Assembly (NCBI RefSeq): GCF_028769735.1
Contig: NC_088178.1
Coordinates: 16,380,357-16,444,356 of the forward strand
DNA from: Zonotrichia leucophrys gambelii
Lineage: Eukaryota; Chordata; Aves; Passeriformes; Passerellidae
DNA length: 64,000 nt
Direction of reading: 5' to 3'
In this document: piece by piece, positions 1 to 13,800 of the stretch
How the letters are laid out: each line of letters begins with the position of its first letter
Numbering within the stretch: position 1 is the first letter of the stretch
The notes under the pieces: model-generated
The model's input: the letters and a program-made list of their open reading frames with translations, nothing else
Told to the model about the DNA's origin: nothing
The model's database searches: none
Translations under genes and position numbers: made by a program

Positions 1-3000
1 TGCTGTGCTGGGGAAGGGAAACGTTTGATACAGCACAGCTTAGAAGGACAAGTGCAGACAGATACAAATTCAGGAAGAAGGCTAAGGAAAATTTAAACAT
101 TTCTTCCTTTATCCATGGTGTGTTTTTTCCCTGATATACAGAGATTGTATTTTAAAGTGTTTTCACAGTGAAAATACTTTGAATATTTTCACAGTGAAAA
201 TGAAAGAAATTACAAAGTATTTCATTGTGACAGGAATCAGGTCTGCAGTTCAGCTCAGTAGTATACTGGGGTCAAATAAAAATGCCTTCTCAGCATCTCA
301 CAGCAGTGACAGCCTTGATGGCTCGTATGCCCGTGATGGCTCCTTTACTTGTTTTGTTCCTGGTCTCAGTTTTGGTGGCCATTTATGTTTTCAGGATGTG
401 TTTTCCCTCTGTTCTGGGAGCTGTGCACTCCACGGTGCTGGTCTCTGGGTGGCCACCAGAGGTCTGTCTCTGACAGAGTAAAAACCCACCTGGAAACTGC
501 TCAACACACCCACCTGGGTCATTGAGGCTGCTCTAGGGAAAAACACAGGCAGGTTTGGTTTTGTAGATTTTAGCAGAACGTTAGGCATCAAATAGATGTA
601 GAAGTATAACCTTTTAAAGTTACAAATTTTACCAGTTCTGTTGGAGAAAACCCAGACTGTGGGTGTCACAGGACTTCATGCCACCCATAACATTTTGTTT
701 AATATCACATTGAAATGAGGTCAAGCTGTGCAAATAGTCATATATCCATTATATGAGCTTAGCACCTGACAGTGCTCAGGGTCTGGTGTGTCCCTCTCCT
801 CCCCTTCTCGTGCTGTTTGTCAGTGAAGATCTGTAGACAGATTGCTCCAGAGGGTGGAGGCTGGAAGCTGCTCAGCATGTGTGCGTGGAAAACTGAGAAC
901 AGCTTCTCCCATGTCCTTCTGACGCTCTCCCTGCGAGCCAAGCTCTTGGGCAGTACAAGGCAGCAGTGAGAGCAGTCCAGAGCTAGGAAGTACAAGATGT
1001 ATTCTTGTGTCATCCCCTGCCTGTGCCAGCACTGGAGGACACATCTGTGTTGTTTTGAACCGTTAGCCAGACTCTTCACTTCCTGGATTCCATGAGTTTG
1101 TTTGCTAAATCCCATGTTGTGGAAGCAAACGTGCCAATGCTGGGCAACACATGGGTTAGACTGATGTGTTGAATATCTAGGTAATAGAGGGTCATTAGAA
1201 AGTAGTGTCTGAGTCCAGAGTGTGAACTCATGGTGCATCTGACTTCTTATTCATAAATTATTTTCAAAGTGCTGCTTCATGCTACATTTCCTGTGGTGCC
1301 CTTATTTTCAATGCAGCTGAGAGTTGCCCACTGGATGCATTCTTCCATGGAGCTGATGGGGTGAATTGCTGGGATAGGGGGCCTCAGGGAGAAGGGGGAA
1401 AGGTGAGGCCAGGCTGAAACCAAGGGCAGGAGCACCACCTGGGAAGCTCCAGGCAGCAGGTCAAACAGGAAGAGGGGAATGAGCTTGCAAGGCCATGGCT
1501 CCTGTTCCCTGGCAGGAGGTGATGTAGTGAGACACTGAAATGGGGCAGTGCAGTTCCCTGAGCTCTGCAGCTTGTGCTGCCCTGCTCCAGCCCTCCCTGC
1601 TGCTTGCACTGTCCTAGGCATCTCCAGCCAGCTTCCTCCACACTCCACAGCATAGATCTCCCACACCAAATCTTTTTTACCTCTCCTCCCTGCCAAGAGG
1701 GGCCAGAGGTCTACAGACCTCTCTGGTAGCAGGCATGTTTGCAGCCTGGGATCATTTGGTCAGAGGGGTATGTGTGGGAGGAGGAGGAAGTTCTTACATT
1801 AACTCATCCCTTCAGTGTAATTGTGAGAAAACATTACAGCGTGGAGATTTGGGACTAGCATAATTTAGAAGATTGTTATTGTTACACTTTGAGGTACACC
1901 TGGAAGTTCTAAAATGTCAGCTCTAATCCTTAGCTAGGTAGAGATAATTACAGTTATTGTTTGAAGTGTTGATTTTGAGAATATAGCAAGGAGTTTTCTG
2001 AGCTGGGTTTTGACTTAATATAACACTGCTGGAGCTGTTAGACTTGAATTTAGTTGTTACTCAGTACATAGGCTTGCTTGCCCTCTTGGGCTCATGAAGA
2101 AGAAAGTTAAGTTGCTAAAGGAAGTCAGTATTATCCAAACCTATACGAGCTGAATGCCCAGTACTTCAGTTAAACTTCAGTGCATTCTGACAGAGTACTG
2201 GGTATTGTCAGATGAAAGGATAGCTGGTCTGACATTAAACTTCATGTCCTTTTAATCACTTTAATGAATTCAAAATGAAAGAGATGGGAAATACTACAGT
2301 ATTTGCTCTTTGACGTAAGATATCCTGTATACTAATATTTTAAGAATACTAGTTGCTAAATTGAAACAGAATCATCAGTGAATCACTATCTTTGACAGGC
2401 TGCCAGTGAAATACTTCTGTAGAGCCAGAACTGCTGTTGATATCTTAAGATGTAATGAATTTGGAATTTTTGTCAATATTTTAGTTTGCGTATATATAAA
2501 CACATTTCAAAACACCTTCTAAACATGTTTAAAACAGTTCTACTGCATTCTAGACAAAAATTAAAGGAAATGCTCAGAGGAAGCCTAGATAAGAAAATTA
2601 ATATCTCTTTATGAGATATTAATATATTTTTAAAGAAATGCATAGATATTAGACACTTCTAGAAATCTGCCAAGGCGCTTAACGAGTATGTCCAAGTCCA
2701 GAATCCTTTTTAGATCAGTCCTTTAATTCCCAGCTGCTGTACTGTCTGCAATCACAGTTTTTTGAGCATCTTCTTAGGTACTGCTGTAACTGTAAAGGTG
2801 GTGCAAATGTGTGCAGTTGTTCTGAGAGCCAGCTGGAGGAGACAGCCCCCTTGTATATACTGCTGCTGTCTTTATAACATCAGGAGTCAAAATGTTTCCA
2901 TTGTTCCTGTGACCAATTTTTTTATCATCTACCTGTAGTTCTGGGGAGAACTACAGTTGATGACAAAGGAAGTTTTTGGAAGTTTTAGGAGAAATGAAAG

Positions 3001-6000
3001 GTAGATTGTCACTTTTTGTAAAACTGTAGTTGTGAAACAGCCTGTGCACTTCTGAAAGTATTTTGCATCTACGTGTCATGCAAGAAGAGAGGTGCTTGGC
3101 TCCCCTTTTCCCTCTGATCCATTTCCATGCTTCTGAAGTAGCCAAAATACAAGATGAAACCAAGCAGGGCAGGGATGGGCTATGATGCTGCTTGTACTGA
3201 CATCACTGATGTGCCTGTGCTTCACCCAGATCTTTGGTAGTTCTAAAGTCAGTGCCTTGGTATCCAGAAAACCAGGGCACTGTTGGAGTGAGCTGTTACT
3301 CAAATGCAGATTACTTACTCAATTAGGCATTTTCATTTAGAAAATGAGCATACTGCATGTCCGTTGTATTTGAAGGAAGTGCTGCCCCAGTGAGCCATAA
3401 TGGAAAATGAAGTCAGTGAGGTCTGGAGCCAGGATATCTAACTTTGATCAGAACTTGTTGTGAAGCAGCCTTGATAGCATCTACAGCTGACATCAAGTTC
3501 TCTGGGCACACATCAGTGATGGTGAGGGAGGCTTCACGTCAATAACAGGCACCCAGCAGGTTGTTTTTCAGGACTTCATTATATAGTGAAGAGAATGAGG
3601 CTATTCCTGTTCCAAGCTTTTTTTTTTCTTGCCTACTTCTATCCTGTTCTTGAACTATCTTACCTCTTTCTGCCTGCCATTTATTTCCAGGCTCTTCCAA
3701 AGAGTACTTTAAAGAGAGGCTAAGACATTAATTGCCAGTTTGCTGAGAAAAAAATCAACATTTCTGTTTTATCAAAGTGGAATTTTTTTATGAGAAATGA
3801 GCTTTTTAAACTTCAGCTTCCCTGATTCACAGCACTTTCTGTGCCCTGTTCCATAGACAGGATTGTGCCTGGAAGGGGGAGGGAGGGCGGAAGTCTGAGG
3901 AGAATCCTCTAAGCTGATTTTCCAGCTGCAGTGATGAGCTGGGTCTGCCTCAGTGAGCCCACAGGGAATCAGCCTTGCATGTGAATGAGGATGTGCTGTG
4001 TGACAGCCATTTACAGATTCATGTAGAGGGTTCCTAGCAACGAGTAGCAGATAGCTAGAAGTTCTTTTTGGAGTATTTATTTTTCAAGTGCCTGTGTTAG
4101 AGACAGTCCCATACATACATGTCCCATAGGTACATCCTTCTGTGAGCTGTGTCGTGGTTTGTCTCTCTCATGCTTTGGCTGTCTTGATTTAAAGATCAAA
4201 TTGTCACAGAAAGGGTCACTTAAAATAGATGAACATGGCCTGTTTGAAAAAATTGTGGAAGATGGTGAGTTAAATGAAAACATGCTCATGTTAGTTAATA
4301 ACATAGAACAAAACCCTCATCTGAACAGTCCTTATAAACATTTTGATGTATGCCCATCATAATCATTTCTTTCAGCTAATGTTGGTGACCCTATTTCTGT
4401 GTCTAAAGCTTACTAACTTACTAGTCTCCCTGGGAAAGTGCTTTGAAATAACACCATTCCATGTTAAATGGCAGATAGTAACATGTTTGAGAGGAATCAC
4501 AAGCTTGTTAATCTCAAGGGAACTGAAGTGGTTACATAACTTCAGGGATATTCCAGTTTGCTCTGTGTGTATGGTAACGTTGGTGCTTCCTTCAGCTGTC
4601 AAGATAAGAATTGCAAAACCTCGTTTTACTTACCTTGTAAAAAACTCCCAAAATTCCACTCAATGGTTTTGAGTTTTTTCAAAACATTTTGCAGTTTGGT
4701 AACTTAAGACTGTCATACTAGTATGCAAAAGAGTATAAAATTCATGGGCCCCAATACTATATGGTTATATATATGCTATATGATTAATAATTTTTCTGTG
4801 TTACCCTCCAGCTCTGGCTGTACAGGGTTCTTACCTCTTCCAGACCTGATGTTCTCTAATTCCACATTCTCATTCTCTACTTTAACAAACATGAGCAGAA
4901 AGAAGGGAGGAATCACAAGGCATGCTGCACAACTCTGCTGAAGCATATGTTGTTTTGGGGACCCTGGACTTCATCAATTTGTTTTATTCTAATTATTACT
5001 TTATTGGAGCTGGAGGTTCCTGCTTGCTCTTTTTTTGGTAAATATTAATGCATCTGAATTTACTTATACTCCAGAAAGTGTAGTTCAATTGTAAAGCTCA
5101 CTTTTTTCCTAGAAACAACTAGGTAAGAGAATTACCTATTTGATAAGCTGACTTTATAGAAAGGGCTTGCATTTAAAAATTGATATCAGAGTTAATTGAT
5201 TTTAGCAGCTAAGTTTACTGTTTTGCTAGTGGATGCACATACACTTCTCTCTGCAGCCAGCTAGAGCCTGCTGGATAATGTTTCATTTGCCTGATAAACA
5301 AATTAATCAACATGTTGGAACAACACTGTGTTTACTTTTTATTGTAGACTAGAATCTTTGCATAACTGAAGGTGATTATCCTGGATGCAATGAATCATCA
5401 TAATAATGTTTTAAAAAGTAGTTTAAAAAAGACACTATTAGATATCCCTGTGCCTCACAGGTGTTTGTGCTCCAATTTCTAAATCTTTGCTGTTTGTCAT
5501 GGGTGTGAATTTCTGAACCAGAGCAAAAGGCCAGGAACCTACCTTTTAGATTAGGGAATCTTTTTCCCTAAGCTTTCTCTTATGGAATTCTTTCAGAAAA
5601 GTTTCTGCAGACTTTCTTCAAGTGAGCAAAAAGGCAAATAGAGCCTGCCTGATGTAGCAAAATTGTCTAGAAATTCTACCTAAAATGATACTGCTCTTGA
5701 GCTATGCTTCAGTAGCTTCTGTTCTCAGGTATTACTTATGCTAGCTGGAGAGGGAAGATGGTCTTAAAAATAGCAACTGACATACAGAAGAAAGGAATGT
5801 GACATCATTTTGTCTATACCAGAAGTTTTACAATCTTTCTGTAAAATGTTTGTTCCTTCTAACTTCTCTTATCCATGTTATGGCAGAAGGCAGCTTCCTT
5901 CCCTGGCCATGACACATTTTCTAGGCCATCATTTCTGGAAAAGGTTGAGCTCCCTGTGCTCTGTAGGACCCAGCCTCACCTGGGACTCTGGCTGTTATTG

Positions 6001-6372
6001 TTGCACGGGTTTGGTAATCTGTCCTGGGTGATATGCCAAAAAGCAGTTTCCTTTTCTGAAATTAAAGGGCAGCTGGACTCACTTTTAAAATGTGAAATAC
6101 TGTTGATCAGTTAATTGGTGATATCTTAATATATTTGTAAGGAACAGATTTTCATTCCAGGAGGATTTGAAATTTAGCAGGATGTGGGAGCATTACATCT
6201 TTCAAAGGACATCTCAGCTTCTCTGCATGCCCTTTATACTCTTTAAAGCCATTCAAAATCTTAACTGTGTATTTTCTTCTGCACCTATGCTGTAGGTTAC
6301 CAAGCTTTGTCACAGAAAAAAAATTGTTGTTACCAACTAAGACTAAGAATATGCATTTCTTTTTGTTTCCAG
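1..6372 (+). other. ZNHIT6: Intron of ZNHIT6 (upstream part of gene)
   Basis: This AT-rich stretch lies upstream of the first recognisable ZNHIT6 exon. I looked for the preceding exons, which in the human protein encode the HIT zinc finger and the segment leading up to the motif FCWHVKL, and found no match. I infer that the stretch is intronic and that the earlier exons lie left of the window. No other gene is supported. Minor structures are a duplicated 15-bp palindrome near 160-200 and an 11-bp inverted repeat at 2597-2623. Confidence 0.6.
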
Positions 6373-6441
6373 GGAGAACAAGTTCTACTGGCATTTGAAG
6401 CTCATATTTCCTCACTGTCATGCTGAATACACTTTAAAAGG
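6373..6441 (+). CDS. ZNHIT6: ZNHIT6 coding exon (first in window)
   Basis: The acceptor is ttttgtttccag at 6361-6372 and the donor GT is at 6442. The exon is 69 bases; its first base completes a codon and its last two (GG) begin one, so it is phase-symmetric. It encodes ENKFYWHLKLIFPHCHAEYT and two more residues, close to human QQFCWHVKLQFPQSQAEY. The tryptophan, the LKLIFP core and AEY are kept. This starts the conserved C-terminal domain after the zinc-finger half. Confidence 0.9.
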
Positions 6442-7222
6442 GTACAGAGCTTTAAAAATTATTTTTATAAAGTTTCAATTAATCTGCTGAAGTTGAACTG
6501 CAAAATATTTTAATCAGTTCTTACCGAGTTCTGTTATACAGGGTAAACTCAGGTATTGATTTTAGTCTTAATTAAAAGAGCATTTCAATGTAAAAAGTAT
6601 TGAAAGTTGTGTAGTCCTTTTCTCTGTGAAAGCTAGCAGACTTTCCAAATCAGGCATAATGTTTGTTAGTCCTTTTCTCTATGTAAATAGCGAGTTTGTA
6701 TATTCATAATAGTAGGGCCTCTACACCTGACATACTCTCTTCTCATGGAGCAGATGTTCAGCACAATTTGCCACCCCTCCTCACCTGCACTCTGCAATGA
6801 CCTTCATGCAGGGCGAAATGGTTGCATTGTTTGCTTTGTAGGAAAGTCCACAAACACATTTTGAAAAGGCAAAAAATAAATAAGCTTTTATTGACAAATG
6901 TTTCTCCTTTTTTCCTAGCCTGAAGGGAGATGAGAATTATGTGTTGCCTGCTCCTAGGGCTGCAGGAACAGCATGTTTCTTTTGCAGAGTTAGAAACTGG
7001 AGATATGTATCTGTTTACTCCTCATAGGTGCCTGTGAAATGCCAGTGCTGAAACTGAGATAAAGCTGCCCATATCTGTGCAGTATTGATGCACACTTATG
7101 ATCCTCCCATGAACTACTCAGCTGTGCCACTGCAGCATGCCAATATGCAGGTGACTCACAATAGATATTTGTGTACATGCTGAAGGATGTCTCACATGCT
7201 TGATTTTTATCTTTGCTGAAAG

Positions 7223-7303
7223 GGTGCCTGACGATAAAACGCTTGCTGATATCCTCAAGCCATACATTGATCCAGTGGAGTCAGATCCTGTAGTTTGTCA
7301 AAG
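7223..7303 (+). CDS. ZNHIT6: ZNHIT6 coding exon
   Basis: The acceptor AG is at 7221-7222 and the donor is aag|gtgggt at 7303/7304. The exon is 81 bases and phase-symmetric. The GG carried over plus G gives glycine, then [20 protein letters not shown] and DPVVCQ follow, ending in a split arginine codon. Human has [20 protein letters not shown] at this place, so the identity is clear. The acceptor polypyrimidine tract is weak (gatttttatctttgctgaaag). Confidence 0.92.
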
Positions 7304-7808
7304 GTGGGTGTGGAATAACTTTCCTGCCTAGTTGATCTAATGCACTAATAAAAGGGAATGGTTCTGAATACATGGTTTAAATTAGCTGCACTATCAGCTT
7401 GCAGCTGGGTTCCCAGTCAGCAGTACATCTTTAATTCCTGTGACAAAAACCATCCTAACATTCACCAACCAACTAACCCTGGGGTCCAGCCACCAAATTT
7501 AAACCAACAAAAAATTTAGAAATGGACTCTTGGCATAAATGCCAAATAAAGCAACTGTAATTCTGAAAAATGTAACCATAATTAACTTCAGTGGAGGTGA
7601 CAGTAAACCTTCAGAATAATTAGAAAAACATGCTAATAATTATAACCCTCATTTATAGAAAACACCTAGTATTTGACAAATTATTGTTTTAATGAAAAAA
7701 GACATCATTTTGGCTGTTGATTATGCATAAGAGATCCATCTCTTATGGATGACGGGAAGAAAAGTCATTGTACATAATTTCTGCAACTTTGCTGCTTTCT
7801 TTTTTCAG

Positions 7809-7889
7809 ATTAAAAATCTATACAGCATCTCCTCAATCAGATGTACGAATTTTAATGAAAATAGAAAACAGGAGCCGAAACTCTGTCAG
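7809..7889 (+). CDS. ZNHIT6: ZNHIT6 coding exon
   Basis: The acceptor is ctttcttttttcag ending at 7808 and the donor is cag|gtaagg at 7889/7890. This is a second 81-base, phase-symmetric exon. It encodes LKIYTASPQSDVRILMKIEN and RSRNSV between two split arginine codons. It corresponds to human RLKAYIRSQTGVQILMKIEY, with the ILMKIE core unchanged. A perfect 10-bp inverted repeat lies about 60 bases before the acceptor. Confidence 0.92.
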
Positions 7890-10800
7890 GTAAGGTGGTT
7901 CTTCAGTTTATGTGCTTACTAATTAAAAATAACAAGAAGATTTAATACATTTCTTAGTCTATAATAATCTCCAGTATTACAGTTAGAGATTACATAATCT
8001 CACGGATTACACTTCAGTGAGTTATAAAAATGATTTGGCAAAAATGCTAATTCTTTGTCTTTTATGTCAGCATTGACATTTCAGTGCAATTATTGAGTGA
8101 GTGTGCCTGTACCTAAACTGCTTCAGCAGCAGTCCGTGTCCATGTAACAGTGCACAGGTCTGTGCTAAAATGCTAAATAATTGTATTGACCCAGGGAAAT
8201 GCATACATCAATTTCTTTCTGGAAGTTCTGCTGTGGATATGTTAACCTCCCAGAGGGAGGGAGGGAGTTGAAGTGATAGCCAAGGAGACTTATCTATTTA
8301 AATTAGTGCAGCAAAAATTATGTGTTTATCACAATCCAGTCACTGCATTTGAAATTACACATTTTTCTCAAAGTTGCTTGCTCATCACTCTTCATGTTAC
8401 CATATTTCTGGGTGTGGGCTTTTATGTCTTCAGAATTCAGACTTGTGCAGAATTGTTTTCTTTGTTTTCAGAACAGACAATAATCTTGAACTTCAAAATT
8501 AAGCTTCAAAGAAATATTTTTTGCTAGTATAAATACCATTCTGAACACTCCACCCTGTTGTCATTGTTGCTGAGAAGGATATGGAGCAGCTTAGTAGCAT
8601 AATTTACTGTGGTTCACCAGTGATTCCTAGTTAGGCATCTGAAATTACATTTTTGTCTTGAAATGTAACAAATGTAAATAATATGCTTCCCTAAAATATG
8701 ATACATTATTTCTAAGGGGAAATAAGGATATATTGTAAGAATTTTAGCTGTAACTGAGCTTCCAATTTATGCTGGGGATTTTCCCCAGTAATATTAAAAA
8801 ATGTGCAATGTACTTTTCAATTCAAATGCAAACTCTTAATGATTTTGATTGATTTTTTTTCTCTTTGCAATCATTATTTGATATATGGTTGTAATGTTTG
8901 CCATCAGAATCACCAGCTAGAAACCTGTTGTTTTTAAGTGAATTTGAAGATACAGAGCCCTGAGTCTTTAATGAGGTTGTAGTAATTGGTATTTATCTCA
9001 CTTAGTGAATGTAAAGTTTAGTGTACAGGAAAACAAATAGAAGGTTAAAATAGAAGTGTATCTTGACTTGAGACCTGCAGCTCCTCACTTGGAAATTTTG
9101 TTAATCTCTTCATATAAGTTTGTGGTGCAGGCCCAGCTGGGGCAGTGCAGACAGGTCAAGAAAACAGCATACTGAAAAAAATTCCTCCTGTGAAAGGAAG
9201 GAACAAAGTTTGTTTGAAATGGGACTACTCTGTCAGCATAAAGTCACTTCTGTCAACATAAGCTGTGTCTGTGGCAGCAGGCACTCAGAGCGCTTGTTGT
9301 GACAACAGCTCTGGGAGGGAATGCAGATTTTTGCTGGAGGTGCATTACAGATAAGTAAGAAAGAATTTGTTTTGATTTTTTGTCCTTTTGGTTCCTCATC
9401 CCTAAGTTAATTGGAGACTATTGGCTTGTACTCTGTGAATGAATAGCTGGAATTGCAGTGGAAGTGCTTGTGATTGAAACATGAGCAGCTTGCTGCTTAG
9501 TGGCCTTCCCTATGGATCAAAAACTGAGTGGAGACAGAGCTCCCTCGCCTTTCTTTATGTTTCTCTAACAGTGGGAAGTGTTAACTGCTGGTTTGTGTAG
9601 CCCTGAGTGCCACTGTCAGCTCAGTGTAGTTTCTCAGCCTGTGCCTCCTCATTCTGCGTGGTTTTAGGCTGTATATTCCTGTGTGGTAAAATGCTCTGCC
9701 ATCATTTTGGGGGCAGACTGAAGGAGTGGGATTAGTGTAGGCTACTGATACATGTAAGTCATGAATGTTTATCTACAACTCCTGTGCCCACCAGAAAAAT
9801 TTCTTCTCCACAAGCTGATAGAAGATAGAAAAGTTGAAAACATATAACATATGTTGTTAAGTTCAATGTTGGTTTTAGGCTTAGCAGAACCTTCTGGAAA
9901 AAAATCCTTTTCATAGTTAGAATTTTGTATTATTGAGGCAGAGCAGTGGTGTTTCAGAGAGTATCTAAACAGGATTATAAAATGTTAGTCTTCTAGTTTT
10001 AAGATAGGTATGTTACAGAAGGATTTTAGTATTTCCTGCACTTGTTTATGAAACAGGAGTTAGTGGTTTAGTTTTGGCTGTTTTCTGTGTTTCACAGCAA
10101 ATCATCCTTTTAGTTTGAAGGTCCTCTGTAGAATGCTTTAAATTTTTGAGGTTTTATTTTTTTCCTTCTCCAGATATATAAATTAGCCATGAAGTACTGA
10201 TTTGTGCTTTCTCTCAGGAGTTCTGTGGAACTTCAGAAAGCCACTGGTGTGTAGATATCATGGATAGCTGCCAAACACGGTCCTTGCCTTCTTCTTGCTA
10301 CGTGTCTTTTACCGTCAGTGCTGACAGTTCTTACATACAACTTATGATAAGTTCTTAGTTCTGTCTTCTCTAAAACCAGCTTGTAAGAATTGCTTTCAGT
10401 ATGAATTGGTAGCACTCCACAGTTAATTGGGGTAACCTAAAGCATAATTTCTCCTCTTGTCTTCTCAGCTTTAACTGTCATTTCATGCTCTGTAACTTTT
10501 AGTTACACTTGCTTTATCTTCTCATTTGCTACACTTAGTTCATGAGGAATCTTGCAAAGGAGGGTTTCAAAAAACAAGCATTACATAACTCTCTTCTTCG
10601 TTTAAAACCTTTTGTTTTTAAATGAAGTTTGGAACAAATCTGCCTTTGAATGGGTCAGAATACTTTTCCATTTGGGTACTGCTTGCTTCGATCACCTGTT
10701 ATGCAATATTTAGTTAGTGGTGGTGTCCATTCTCTCCTTGGCTGTAACTATTCCAAGGAAGGTTTAACTTCTCCCCTTGGATGATTTTTATAGTCTACAT

Positions 10801-13800
10801 TCTTTCATAAAGTAGTATTTTCTTTCTTCTGGATAAATTAGTGTCCTGACTGTCTTCAGACCTTTACTTGGATGCCTTCAAAGTGACTTCATATGGTAAG
10901 AGTATTGCTTTTTCCAGTAAGGGAAGGAAAGGTGCAACAGCCAAATTACACAGTGTGGTTTGGGAAATACACCTTCTCATTTTCCTGAGAATATCCTTAT
11001 CAGGTTTTATGTAACAAAAAAAACTAAACCAAAACAGCAAGCAGCCCTTCCAAAATCAAAAAGATTATTGGTCTTTTTCATTAGTAAGTTAGGTTGTTTT
11101 GTAGCTGCAGATACTTAATGAGAAATTAATTTACTCAGCCTTATCATGTAAGATGATCCTATTTCTATAAGAAAAATAACTGCAACTTAAACTTAATTTG
11201 CAGTAGATGCTTTCAGAGACAATTAAATAAATCTAAATGAGGTTAAATCACAAAAACTGAATATCTTTTATTGGGTTCAGTAACATCTTGCATGAATCTT
11301 GTTTAGATAGTTGACGCTTTAATCACATATATAGGATTTAATAGAATTGAAAAATAATGCTTTCTTAAACATCAATGTTAGGTCTTATATGTATTTTAGC
11401 CTATTCAGAGTAGCATGTGAGCATTGCTTCAGAATAAGTTGTTGCAGAAAAGTTTTTGGTGATTTGAAGGTCAGAGTATGCACTGGCAGAATATTTAGGT
11501 GCCTGGAAAATATGGTCTGGTTGGCTTTAAGAGCTTTGCAAAAGGCCACTGCTTTCAGGAGAGCAAATCCATGAAGGAGCTGGAGTACAGAACTGTACCA
11601 GGCTATATCCTGTCACTTTCCTGTTGTAAAACTGCCACATCATACAGGAATGGATGCAGAATCAGTTGTAGAATTGTTTTCTGTATCAGTAATACTGGTG
11701 TAGCTCAAGCTTCAATTACTCAGAAAGCAAAAAATACAAAAAGGATTTTTGTGCCAGTTCCAACATCAAGGAGCTTCTGAACTGTCTGTGGTGGCACTGG
11801 CTGGGGCACATGAGAATAATGGCATGTTTGGCACTTAATTCTTGTGGACCACAGGGAAGAAAATCTGCTAAACAAGTATCAGAGGTTCTCCTCTACTAAA
11901 TGCCATTGTTTTATGGTGGTGAACACTTCTTTTGCTTTAACTGATTTAATTCAGTTGCTTTCCAGAAGGCTGGATGATGTTAGTAATTTTGGATCACTTC
12001 CCTGTCTCAAGATCAGCTGGCAGAAATGAAAGTTATTTCCTTGGATGACTTAGCTCTGTGCTCAAAGAGAATTTTCTTTTGTAGTCTATTGTTTTTAATA
12101 ACTATGGGTTAGATCTGATCAGTAGGTTGCAGTAGTCGCAGTAATAGATTCAGGAAGGTGAGGCTTTTTGTCTTAGCATGGGCAAATAAAGCCAACATAC
12201 TTTTGGAAAATCATCCTGGAATTCAAAAAGCACTAGAAATGTAATGGAACCACATTTTTTAATGTAGCATTTAGATTATTTATTTCCTTATCTTTAAAAA
12301 TGTCTATTAGATACTTGTGTCAGTAACTTTAGGATTGTTTTAAAAACCCTGTTATTAAAATACGTTGTCGGTAGCTTTGAGTGTTGAGCTGTTTATGTTT
12401 TCCTTGGGCACTTCCTTCTGCATTATCATTTGTGAATAACTTCATATAAAACCAAGAGAACTTACAGTCTTTGCTTTCTGCTTTTCACGCATAACTCAGT
12501 TTCTTTTAAAAAGAAGCTTCATCTTGCAGAACAAGTGTGCTAGAATTAGCACATTTCAGGCATTATTTCTTCTTTGCATTTTCTGCAAATGTTGAAAAGT
12601 GGTGTGCTTTATTTATTATTCTCTAGTCTTACTTAGGAAGCAATTTCTTCTCACATTTGTGTAGTAGACAATATACATGAGACAGGAATTAAGGATACAA
12701 ATCCTTGGCTGAACTGCTGGCCTTGGCATGAGTTGGAACAGACCCCAAGCTGGCTTTAACCTATGCCAGAAGATTGACAGTAGAATTCATTACTTCTCTG
12801 TAGCTTGCAGCAGCTGGCACAAAAGCAGCTCTGCCAGCTTTACAAAAGCAGGGAGCCAGCTTACAATAGCCATTCTTCACATTCTGCACAACTGTAGTCA
12901 GGCACCGGTGACTTCGTGCTGTTCAAGGGGAAATAGACTTTGGTCTGTAGTCTGTTTCTTAAACACAGCACTCCTGTGTATTTAAATTTGCTGCTGTTTT
13001 CCCCCAGAGTATTGGATTTTGGTTTGTGGAGTTTTTTGAATTAAAACTTCTTGCTTTTCTTACTGAATACTTCCTTATGTTTTCCTGCAGGTCATTTCAG
13101 ACTTTCTAGTTTGTTACTGCAGCCATTTCAGTGTCATTTTTCACATGCTCCTTTATCTGAACATCAGTCTCTCTGCTGACAAAAGCAGTGCAGAGCAGCA
13201 GATGCCAGGTTACACAGCTTTTACTGTAAAAAGCAGTCACTTTCCTTCCTAGCTACTTACATTTTTCAGTGAAATCCTGTTACACAACAGAGATGGAAAG
13301 CAAAAAACTACTCATTGCTGAGTATAGTAAGTGTGTATGGTCAGAATTCATAGCAGGCATAGTTAAATGTTAGTGATGTCTGACTACAATTACTTGACCT
13401 TTCAAAAGATTTTTGGGATGATTTCAAAAACACCCAGAGTTTGTCCATCTTACTATCTTGTGCAATCATTTTTTCTTGAAAGGGATTCCTTTATGAACCA
13501 GTAGACGCCTGTTTTTTTTTAAAGTAACAATCCAATGTTTTGTAATCCATGCTGAATTCTTTTGGATGAACTGTTTTATAATTAATGGTATTGCATTAGG
13601 GTTTCTAGAGTGTCCCAGCTAGAGAGTTGCTGACTGAGACATTTATTGCACAAAGATTTGTTTGAGATCATAACCTCTTCTCCAAAATTCTGCTGTCTAT
13701 AGTACAGCAAGTTAAATCCAGACAACTTTCAGAGGAGGAATATGTAAGTAAGGATGTGGAGATGAGAGAACAGTAAGGGCACTAAGGTTGGCTTCAGCTG

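Noticed and set aside
4190..4264. Exon-like segment with an AG before and a good GTGAGT donor after (ending FEKIVEDG)
   Set aside because: It does not match any part of ZNHIT6 that I know, the acceptor has a poor polypyrimidine tract, and it does not join in a known gene order.
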